Part shown: positions 59,201 through 64,000 of the stretch, piece by piece
Numbering within the stretch: the stretch's first letter is position 1
Layout: the number at the start of each line of letters is the position of its first letter
Assembly: GCA_963971285.1 (NCBI GenBank)
Contig: OZ020248.1
Location: 24,077,873-24,141,872 of the forward strand
Direction of reading: 5' to 3'
Origin: Astropecten irregularis
Lineage: Eukaryota > Echinodermata > Asteroidea > Paxillosida > Astropectinidae
DNA: 64,000 nt
Position numbers and translations under genes: made by a program
The notes under the pieces: generated by a model
The model's input: the letters and a program-made list of their open reading frames with translations, nothing else
Told to the model about the DNA's origin: nothing
Databases searched by the model: none

Positions 59201-61043
59201 TTTGCGTTACCGTTTTATAAGCAGCCACATCAATCATTCAGGCAGATTGCCCAAAGACTGATCGTATACGGCCAGCGCGCGCGTTAAATGAAAGTTACTC
59301 GTTGACATTATGAATTTCATAGTTTAATTTAGTTGCTGATCTCGTTTAATGTTACAAAAGCGGACCGGGCACGACTGACACAAAAAACATTCATACCATG
59401 CCCGTCTTTTCCTAGTGTAATTGTTTGCAATTTATTGTTTACAATTAGGCCCATGGGTGTCGATCCCGGGGGAGGTGGGGGTGGCGTGTATTATCATCCA
59501 ACCCCCCCCCCCCCCCCCCCAATATTTTGAGGTTGAATGTCATTCAAGTTTATTGTATAGGAATATTACATTCGCAGTGAAATTATACTACACATAATTT
59601 TTAATTCTTCTGAATATCGTTTTTAAATGCTCTATAATGCGACTTATCGACTCTGTTTTTATAAAAAAAAAGTCCCTGGTTTGGGAGGGGGTATCCCCCC
59701 TCCCACAGCCTCCCCCCGCTCGGTCGATACGCTCCCTCGCATAGGACACCAAATCACCAATCATCCCCCAAAACAAAAATCATGGAAAGAAATCGACACC
59801 AGTGATAAGGCCCCCATACATCGAAGTGGCCAAATACACAAACAAGTTGCGATTTGTTACAACAGACATCAGGCAGTCATGACAAAGGATCATATACTCA
59901 AGCTCCTGGCTGTGCCAATATCAATTCCCACAAGCCCCACCTCCACCTCCTCAAGCCACACCCAAGGTAAAATGACCAAGAAGTGTGCAATCAAAAAATA
60001 CGCTCTGCTCAACTGGCAAATTAACCTAGGCCTAATGCTCCTTTCATACACGACAAGATCTTTTTTGTTCTCGATTTCTACATCGCTGAATATTGCCTCT
60101 GGTAATAAGATCGTTTGTCTCCGGCACAAAAGTCAGGGGAGTCCTCCTGCTTTGACATCTCCTATACGCTCTTGAGAGATGTGCCTAAAGAGCATTGTGT
60201 TCATTAAAGATCTTGGCTTTTATTCCGATTCGCTGACCAATATCCCAGGGAATACATTTTGTAAGAAGAGAATTCTGAATCCTGGAACAACCAGACTGTT
60301 CGACTGTTCGACCCAATCATAAAAAGAAACCCAAGGTATATAAATCGCAATAGCATGATACGATCACATTTAATACTTAGCTCAAGAATTCGCAGAATAA
60401 GTCGATAATTGTGCAGATATGTAAGTGAAATAGCTACAGCGGTGCGGCAGAGACAAACGAAAACGGGCACAAGTACAAGGACATAAGATTATACAAGTTG
60501 CTACTGCAAACTGCTCATTATCCAAAATAATGACTTGAAATTATATTAAAAAAAAGCTTTGGAGTTAGGAGGGCATGACATTTCGAGCCTTCTAAAATAG
60601 TACTAGGTTTAAACAAAAATCATTTGTAAAAAAAAAAAAAAAAAAAAACTTTTAACAACCCTAATAATGCTAACATCTCGGTTCTAAATTTCGGGTGATT
60701 TTACACCATTGGGGTATTTTAAAAACTACATAAACAGAAATAATAAGTCCTAATTATTTGTCCACATACCTGTGAGAATTGATAGCCTACTCATTGCCGG
60801 AAATGGATTGTTCCCCGAAGTATCCAGTATATCCAGGCGGTACACTTCACCCTTGATCTTGTAGATCTTCCGGTGGAAGTCCTCGATGGTAGGCGTGTAT
60901 TGCTCCTCGAACTGTCCGTTCAGAAAGCGCTTAACGATGGACGTCTTGCCAACTTTGGAGGAGCCGAGCACCACCAGGCGGTAGCAGTTTTTGGCCGGGG
61001 TGTTCAGCTCGCTCTCCAGCACGGACACGCTGTCGTCACACAT
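22686..61043 (-). CDS. RASD1: RASD1/Rhes-type Ras-like GTPase (two exons, complete)
   Basis: Ras-family GTPase of the Dexras1/Rhes group, which in vertebrates modulates heterotrimeric G-protein, nNOS and adenylyl cyclase signalling at membranes. Exon 1 is 61043-60770 and exon 2 is 23266-22686, joined in phase 1 to give 284 residues (human RASD1 has 281). Visible parts: P-loop GSSKVGKT (27-34), effector region Y-T-P-T-I-E-D-F-H-R-K (49-59), DTSGN (74-78), which is the group's variant of DTAGQ, NKTD (137-140), S-A-L in place of the usual S-A-K (168-170), L-P-S-E-M and H-R-K, a basic/acidic extension with A-R-R-P-S and S-D-L-M, and a C-terminal C-L-I-Q prenylation box (281-284). An in-frame TAG lies two codons before the ATG, which fixes the start; A is at -3. 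RASD1 and RASD2 cannot be told apart; an invertebrate usually has one such gene. Confidence 0.96.
23267..24301. other. Intron sequence next to RASD1 exon 2
   Basis: No exon recognised. A CAACGTTTCGACT...TAGTCATCAT segment near 23560-23600 resembles tags seen in dispersed repeats, but too little is present to name it. Confidence 0.4.
24302..24425. mobile_element. GGGCCTGTTTGTTT-type foldback element
   Basis: Left GGGCTTGTTTATTTCTGGC faces right GCCTGAAACAAACATACAGG; both arms carry GGATCC. Related to 48421. Confidence 0.65.
24426..25782. other. Intron sequence, no gene recognised
   Basis: Includes a 120-codon plus frame at 24366-24728 and a 92-codon frame opposite it. Neither resembles a protein I know. 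Confidence 0.4.
25783..26453 (-). mobile_element. TTAA family B copy split by a nested element
   Basis: Minus orientation. 25783-25858 is the right end, and the copy resumes at about 26140 and runs to TTAA at 26450. The interruption is the element at 25861. Confidence 0.82.
25861..26137. mobile_element. Element with GGACCTTAGGGAGAC ends, nested in family B
   Basis: Inverted ends GGACCTTAGGGAGAC and GTCTCCCTAAGGTCC; the interior repeats TCTCCCTAA or its variants three more times. A second copy is at 34890. The inner tip motif recurs next to the end, so the exact border is uncertain by a few bases. Confidence 0.75.
26955..27152. repeat. About 70-bp tandem repeat, nearly three units
   Basis: Units share GAAAAATACGGTTTGGTG, TTTCGGATA, TAGGCCTA and TATATCATGAT, then GGGTAGAACTCA. 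The third is partial. Confidence 0.8.
27153..29592. other. Intron sequence with E-box/ACGT cluster
   Basis: No repeat or exon recognised. 28404-28550 holds two CACGTG sites (28463, 28506) and several other ACGT cores. Confidence 0.4.
29593..29943 (+). mobile_element. TTAA miniature element, family A
   Basis: TTAA at both borders, 351 bases, right end shortened (CTACC after the ATGATA). Confidence 0.88.
30421..30563. mobile_element. CAATGGGAGAC element, uninterrupted copy
   Basis: 143 bases. About 50-base inverted ends (CAATGGGAGACTTTTGGAGA, GTCGGTCTTGAGTCAACAGC) around a GC-rich core with GCGCAATTGTGAGCATGCGC on one strand. It is the reference for the 20700 copy, which lies in the opposite orientation. 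Confidence 0.88.
30674..31039 (-). mobile_element. TTAA miniature element, family A
   Basis: Full-length minus-orientation copy with TTAA at both borders. Confidence 0.9.
31040..32373. other. Intron sequence, no gene recognised
   Basis: Short open frames at 31432 and 31773 have no recognisable domain. Confidence 0.4.
32374..32752 (-). mobile_element. TTAA miniature element, family B
   Basis: Full-length minus-orientation copy, ends TTAAAGGTACAGTACAGGAT and CATGTACTATACCTTTAA. Confidence 0.9.
32940..32975 (+). mobile_element. Remnant of a GGGGCCAATTTCA element
   Basis: Only the left tip (AGGGGCCAATTATATGGAGC) is left. Confidence 0.45.
33133..33248 (+). repeat. Dispersed repeat R4, left part
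   Basis: Contains GCAGACTGCTCATCAGCC, GACCTGAAATTTATAAAATG, GGAGGGCCTGGCGCG and GGATCTTTATCGAAGGC. Confidence 0.7.
33454..33645 (+). mobile_element. TTAA family A, left half only
   Basis: Left TTAA end to the central TTTTAAAAGAT; the right half is absent. Confidence 0.8.
34407..34615 (+). repeat. Dispersed repeat R4 with histone-like stem-loop
   Basis: Left part resembles other R4 starts (CTGCAACTGCTTATCGGCC), then CGAAACGTCGAGAGT, then GGTCCTTTTCAGGGCC (34497-34512), ACACG and a purine-rich AAAAGAG. The last 110 bases match 7722-7835. Confidence 0.65.
34890..35098. mobile_element. Element with GGGACCTTAGG end
   Basis: Second copy of the 25861 element, shorter. The left end and GTGCAC...ACTTACCTATT block match, as do three CTCCCTAAT repeats; the right tip is eroded. 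Confidence 0.65.
35099..36226. other. Intron sequence, nothing recognised
   Basis: No repeat or exon seen. Confidence 0.4.
36227..36467. mobile_element. GGGGCCAATTTCACGGCGCTG element
   Basis: Inverted ends extend outward to ACCAGGGG...CCCCTGGT. The interior (GCTAAGCACAAAAATTTGC, TTGATATTCATGGTCA) matches the 62742 copy in the opposite orientation. Confidence 0.87.
36468..38500. other. Intron sequence, no gene recognised
   Basis: 37040-37260 is somewhat GC-richer. Frames there have no recognisable domain. Confidence 0.4.
38500..39065. repeat. Degenerate CAGAACC...TCTCC tandem-like region
   Basis: Segments with (G)CAGAACC, AAGCCATT and TCTCCTTATAACAAA recur at irregular spacing at least four times. 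Either a decayed minisatellite or biased sequence. Confidence 0.35.
39099..39245. mobile_element. GGGCCGATTTCATAAAGCT element
   Basis: Inverted ends GGGCCGATTTCATAAA and TTTATGAAATCGGCTCC; the GCGACGCGTC word occurs about four times inside. Confidence 0.78.
39246..41290. other. Intron sequence, nothing recognised
   Basis: No repeat or exon seen. Confidence 0.4.
41291..41618 (+). mobile_element. TTAA family A copy, degraded
   Basis: Recognisable CAGATTCGTGGGCAAAAATA and right-half blocks; both tips are eroded. Confidence 0.72.
41619..44309. other. Intron sequence, no gene recognised
   Basis: A 103-codon plus frame at 42728 lies in a locally GC-richer stretch, but no domain is recognisable. 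Confidence 0.4.
44311..44460. repeat. R4 copy forming a near-perfect 48-bp hairpin
   Basis: TTAGAGTTGGGAAGGGCCTG to ATCTTTCTC (ending 44359) pairs with GAGAAAGAT (44369) to CAACTCTAA (44417) over a 9-base loop. The rest matches the R4 start in reverse. Confidence 0.85.
44461..44736 (-). repeat. tRNA-derived SINE, apparently full length
   Basis: Minus strand: box A-like TGACGTAGCGG, a perfect T-stem CCGGA TTCAAG TCCGG (44685-44670), a body with TGCCTTGAGCGCTTTTGGC, and an AAATAAATAATAATAAA tail. It abuts the R4 copy. Confidence 0.82.
44737..45474. other. Intron sequence, nothing recognised
   Basis: No repeat or exon seen. Confidence 0.4.
45475..45869 (+). mobile_element. TTAA family A copy, eroded tips
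   Basis: Both halves present; left AAGGTAATTTCATA and right GTACCTTTGA tips without intact TTAA. Confidence 0.82.
45870..47445. other. Intron sequence, nothing recognised
   Basis: A CAATTCAATTCAAATGAA stretch near 47030 resembles a SINE or LINE tail, but no body was identified. Confidence 0.35.
47446..47510 (+). repeat. tRNA-derived SINE head
   Basis: TAGCTCATGGTAGAGC (box A) and GGGGTTCAATTTAC (weak box B) at tRNA spacing, followed by AT-rich body. Confidence 0.5.
47740..48089 (+). mobile_element. TTAA miniature element, family B
   Basis: TTAA at both borders; ends TTAAACGTACAATACATGAT and CCTGTACCGTATCTTTAA. Confidence 0.87.
48421..48576. mobile_element. GGGCATGTTTGTTTAA foldback element
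   Basis: Left GGGCATGTTTGTTTAA faces right TTAAACAAACAGGCCC; GGATCCGGATCC and a CATAGAGT/ACTCTATG hairpin lie inside. Confidence 0.72.
48679..48924. mobile_element. GGCCAATTTCATAGAGCTGC element
   Basis: Same subfamily as 18872 (GAAAAGTCTT, CTTGATCAAACAGGATTACC, TTGCTGAGCATAACA). Confidence 0.85.
48925..51087. other. Intron sequence, no gene recognised
   Basis: 50490-50600 is rich in GGGTTT/GGGG words on the plus strand. No exon recognised. Confidence 0.4.
51088..51178 (+). repeat. SINE tail shared with 10700-10795
   Basis: GTGAAGGGCAAGCCTAATTT, CAT.ATT.TATCTCCCC and GAAAAA match the tail of the 10590 SINE; the tRNA head is not present. Confidence 0.65.
51893..52264 (-). mobile_element. TTAA family A copy, first of a back-to-back pair
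   Basis: Minus orientation; ends TCTAAAGGTAACATC and an eroded left end at about 52260. Confidence 0.8.
52263..52654 (-). mobile_element. TTAA-family copy with inserted hexamer repeat
   Basis: Starts TCTAAAGGTACTATCA, then four AGGTTC units inside the terminal repeat (52278-52301), then the usual right-half blocks in reverse and TTAA at 52651. The middle is diverged. Confidence 0.7.
52655..53337. other. Intron sequence, nothing recognised
   Basis: No repeat or exon seen. Confidence 0.4.
53338..53702 (+). mobile_element. TTAA miniature element, family A
   Basis: Full-length 365-base copy with TTAA borders. Confidence 0.9.
53703..55975. other. Intron sequence, nothing recognised
   Basis: No repeat or exon seen apart from a CGACGTTTCGACC tag near 55718. 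Confidence 0.4.
55976..56045 (-). repeat. tRNA-derived SINE remnant
   Basis: Minus strand GGGTTCGAATCCC (box B, 55998-55986) with a matching T-arm; box A is weak. Confidence 0.5.
56046..57672. other. Intron sequence with a GC-rich patch
   Basis: 56230-56460 is GC-rich with many CCTC/GGGC words. No frame or RNA recognised. Confidence 0.4.
57673..57816. mobile_element. GGTCGATTTCACAAAGA element
   Basis: Ends GGTCGATTTCACAAAGA and TTTTGTGAAATCGAGCCC; a TTGCGAT/ATCTTGCAA-like interior. Confidence 0.75.
57841..58200 (-). mobile_element. TTAA family A copy
   Basis: TTAA at both borders, minus orientation, right end diverged (CATACCCTAGCTGGTAGC). Confidence 0.85.
58201..58693. other. Intron sequence, nothing recognised
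   Basis: No repeat or exon seen. Confidence 0.4.
58694..59020. repeat. (TGGGC/TGGGT)n pentanucleotide array
   Basis: Over 300 bases of TGGGC and TGGGT pentamers. 58735-58790 is nearly pure TTGGG, and 58912-59007 holds a roughly 49-base higher-order unit twice (GGGCAGGG, TGTACGGGCTTGG, GGCAGCAATGG). Frames on both strands are by-products. Confidence 0.92.
59021..60502. other. Intron sequence, no gene recognised
   Basis: C-run at about 59502. A 182-codon plus frame at 59627 covers low-complexity C-rich sequence and has no recognisable domain. Confidence 0.4.
60503..60605 (+). repeat. Dispersed repeat R4, left part, diverged
   Basis: CTGCAAACTGCTCATTATCC, AAATAATGACTTGAAATTAT and GGAGTTAGGAGGGC match other R4 copies. 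Confidence 0.6.
60770..61043 (-). CDS. RASD1: RASD1 exon 1
   Basis: Encodes residues 1-91 plus the first base of codon 92: the acidic N terminus, P-loop, switch I and DTSGN. The donor is G|GTATGT right after S-I-L-T. Confidence 0.95.
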
Positions 61044-62224
61044 CGTGGTCTACCGCGCCGGTCACTTCTGCAAGAAGCCTTTCTCTCTCTGATGGCAGAA
61101 GCTTTGCTGTTTTTTTCTCATAACAGAGCGTGATAAGTGTGATACAAGGTCATCTCTGGAGAACTGGTGATGTCAGACGGCGAATTATAGAAATTGAAAT
61201 TGCCGCGACCAGGTTGCTATTTTATCACACGAATGAACCACAAGCCTTGGTAATGTGACTGGTGCATGTATCTAGCCACGCACTGCACGCCGAGTGCGTG
61301 AAGTTTAGCAGTTACACTGGATGGATGGCCGGTCGAATTATTTCAGCAGTCTCGAGTCTCGTTCAAATATTAAAAATGATTCGCGCAGCAAGTCGTCTAC
61401 ACCAAATCATTTCCCGTGCACTGTATTTATCAGTACACATCTCGGTTAGCACATCATAAAGCAGCCAGGCATGTTGTTACTTTGGATGGAATTGGTTTGC
61501 TCAGGCTGGAGACGTGGCTAGCACTGTGTGGGCTTTGACCATGGAATTCACCACTGCCTCATTTCACAACTCGTTTGACTTCTAATTGCTTTCGGTTTGT
61601 ATAAGCCCGGGCGTTACATACACGTACATCATCGTCAAAAGCCTGCCGTTATGCGTTACAACAGGCCCGCTGATAATTGTGCGGCAAAATGTATGTCACC
61701 ATTAAAAATACACGCCCAATTACACAAAAACTTGAAGCCATGTGAAATATTAAAGGATATGTTTTTATCAAGTCAACATCCGGATGTCATGTATGCCACA
61801 ATGGCATGGAATAAGTCGTTCTTATTGAACTGCAGTGCTGGTTAATGAAGCGTGTGTTACTCACATAAAAAGCACCGTGACAGAGCAGTCGAACTGTTGT
61901 TTCCCACTTAAGGTAATTACCTCAAAAAGTTGCACAACTCACCGACACAGCAGCACTGTAAATTATCCCGAACGCCAAAGCACCCGTCCGAAATCCTTAC
62001 GAGGCTTGAGACGTCTCGGAACGGTTTCCGGTGGGATGGCGAGAATTATCCGCTGTTACAAGTCACTGTTGTTTACACTCAAGTTCAGTCAATAACGTCC
62101 GCCATTTTGTTATTGTTGTCGACAACTTTCATGTGTGTCCATTGCATCTACACTATTTGATTATGTATTGTACCAGCAGTCAATGGTGTGTGCATGTTTT
62201 AACACAATGTTCAATGACTTCGCA
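61044..62224. other. RASD1 5' flank
   Basis: Must hold the 5' UTR and perhaps the proximal promoter. No TATA box or repeat recognised. Confidence 0.4.
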
Positions 62225-62375
62225 GTCATTTCACTGCCACACTCAAAAGTGACAGCGTTTGGCGGGGCCACATCCCCTGCCTCGCACCGGAGCGCCAATG
62301 AAAATGCGCGTGGCGATAATGAATATTCATGACTAACTTTTGGTTCGCTGTGATTGGCTGGGCGCACCACGGCAA
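62225..62375. promoter_or_regulatory. CCAAT/GC-box cluster upstream of RASD1
   Basis: Within 100 bases lie a GC box (GGCGGGGCC, 62261), CCAAT in both orientations (62295 and 62353), a 10-base palindrome TGAATATTCA (62320) and several CpGs, in otherwise AT-rich sequence. It is about 1.2 kb before the RASD1 ATG, so it could be a promoter with an untranslated first exon, or the promoter of a gene to the right. Confidence 0.3.
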
Positions 62376-62741
62376 AAAAAAGCATAGCAGACGATAATAT
62401 TTAGCGTGCGTCCTATGTAATGTAATGACATCGTAAATACATCCTGCTTGTGATCACGACGGAAATAACTTGCAGAAAAACCTATTTAAAATCAATCCAA
62501 TTTGAAATCAACAGTCCCCTGATTGCCTTCCTGCCTTGCTCGTGATCCGAAGGAAGGATCGCCTAGATGACCGGAGGTTTGGGGCGTTAATTTGGCCTAC
62601 CTCCGCTGGTCACATAATTCAATTCAAATTATTAAATTATAATCTCCAGACCAAAATGCACGCAGTTTTCATCAATTCATCTTCCTCATCTATAAGCCTC
62701 TCGCCATTTTGCTTCTTCTTATTTTTTTTTTTTTGCAATCT

Positions 62742-62984
62742 GGGGCCAAGTTCATAAAACTGCTAATCACAAAAATTTGCTAAGCATGACATTTCTATCT
62801 TAATAAAAATAGGGCTAACAACCAAATTTCCACGTGTTGTGTATCACTTGTGATTGTTCTTTGGCTGTTGTTCGGTGACCATAAATATCAAATGGAATTT
62901 TCAATGGTGGTTAGTGTTTTATTGGGCGAGACATTTTTGTGCTAAGCAAATTTTTGTGCTTAACAGTTTTATGAAATTGGCCCC
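62742..62984. mobile_element. GGGGCCAAGTTCATAAAACTG element
   Basis: Ends GGGGCCAAGTTCATAAAACT and GTTTTATGAAATTGGCCCC; the interior is the inverted match of 36227. Confidence 0.87.
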
Positions 62985-63375
62985 TAGCCATGAATAAATC
63001 AACATCATAATGTTATTACCAATCGAGTACAAATTGATAAATAATTAAATAAGCGGCAATCAATAGGCCCTAACCTTCAAGCACATAATTCGGTTATGAG
63101 TTTCCCGTATAAACAGAGTGGCTTAGGGTCGGGTTGACTTGCATCGTAAAGGCTTGGACCAGTTGAAGCAAAAATCAGTCCGTTAGCTCCTTATGTTTAG
63201 CATGATTATACCATCAATGCTATCTGATGTTTGTTGGGCCTCGCGTGGTGAGGACCGTGAAGAAATATAACATTTCTCCCATAGTGGAAACATGTTTGTA
63301 TATAAATATAAACCGTCTGGACGAAATCAAGTCATGAAGTCAACCTAATTCATTATGTAGCGAACGTGTAAATCT
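62985..63375. other. Spacer, nothing recognised
   Basis: No repeat or exon seen. Confidence 0.4.
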
Positions 63376-63754
63376 TTAAAGGTATAATACATGATTGGTA
63401 AAGGCCACAGACAGAAACTCACACTTTGTCTAATCGAACATGTCCATGATACAATGAACCTGTGAACATTTGAGCTAAATCGGACTACATCATTCTGAAT
63501 CACGAGGGAAAAAGAAACGAAAACCTAACACATTTTTTCTTATAAAACATAGGAGATCAAAGCTGTTTTAGTGGACTTTGTTTTACTAATTTCTGGATAA
63601 ACACATTTACCATTTCATGCGAAACTATTACATGGGTATATACCGGTACGTTTAAACGTTAGTATAGGCTTACCAGCACCACTTTCATACCATGAAAGTC
63701 TGTGAACATTTCTGTTTGGGTATGTTACCAATCCTGTACTATACCTTGGTTTAA
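63376..63754 (+). mobile_element. TTAA miniature element, family B
   Basis: TTAA at both borders; the right tip has two extra bases (CCTTGGTTTAA). Confidence 0.88.
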
Positions 63755-64000
63755 GTCTGCAGTACATTTTTATGAAGGCCTTTTGAAAAACAATTGTATT
63801 GATTCATTTATTATTACACATGTAGTTACTGATTGATTAACAAATAGTGGAATTTTTACAAATAGAATAATTGGTTATCCCATGGAAATTTAAAAAGAAA
63901 AGTCAAATTGAAGATTCCGGTCTTATTTTGCCAAAGCTTGCTCCCGTCATGGATAAGTATAGGCCTATATTAAACTATTTTTTGTTGAAATGCATTCTTT

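Larger units (their letters stand above)
23267..60769 (-). other. 37.5-kb RASD1 intron
   Basis: A single phase-1 intron with a normal donor and acceptor. It contains most of the repeats listed below and no further protein-coding exon that I could recognise on either strand. Confidence 0.9.

Noticed and set aside
59627-60175. 182-codon frame
   Set aside because: Longest non-repeat frame in the intron, but low-complexity C-rich sequence and no recognisable domain.

Overview
The window looks like genomic DNA from a marine deuterostome, most likely an echinoderm or another ambulacrarian. That is an inference from three intron-rich animal genes with clear vertebrate counterparts, very frequent GGCCTA words, and dense short DNA-transposon and SINE debris. 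There is no bacterial gene organisation.

Layout. (1) 748-3549, minus strand: the 5' part of a UBE2I (SUMO-conjugating enzyme UBC9) gene. Its exons are too short to stand out as open frames, and one is only 20 bases long. The catalytic half lies beyond position 1. (2) 3550-5505: a head-to-head spacer that must hold both promoters. It also carries two inverted-repeat elements, one with an exact 8-base target duplication. (3) 5506-10289, plus strand: a complete eight-exon WBP2 gene (GRAM domain, a five-fold YPPPMPGAQ repeat, two PPxY motifs). Most of its introns hold repeat copies. (4) About 10290-21580: probable WBP2 3' UTR, then spacer full of small transposons. (5) 22686-61043, minus strand: a complete two-exon RASD1/Rhes-type Ras-like GTPase gene, split by a 37.5-kb intron just after the DTSGN region. 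The intron holds most of the repeats in the window. (6) 61044-64000: RASD1 upstream sequence with a CCAAT/GC-box cluster near 62.3 kb, then more elements.

The repeat landscape is the most unusual part. About 20 copies belong to two related TTAA-flanked miniature families (A and B). They share one half and differ in the other. One A copy has become a 623-bp foldback joined at a 6-base microhomology. Other families are a nine-member palindromic family with ends like GGGGCCRATTTCA, a CAATGGGAGAC-ended family with a 69-bp palindrome nested in one copy, a family with GGACCTTAGGGAGAC ends that inserted into a B copy, a GGGCCTGTTTGTTT-ended family, several tRNA-derived SINEs, and a dispersed repeat whose copies carry a look-alike of the histone mRNA 3' stem-loop. 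Tandem repeats occur at 1258, 8305 (coding), 9580, 20786, 26955 and 58694.

The three genes are unrelated in function: SUMO conjugation, a WW-domain/YAP-linked coactivator, and small-GTPase signalling. I see no sign that they act together. I saw no LTR pair, viral gene, CRISPR array or rRNA gene.
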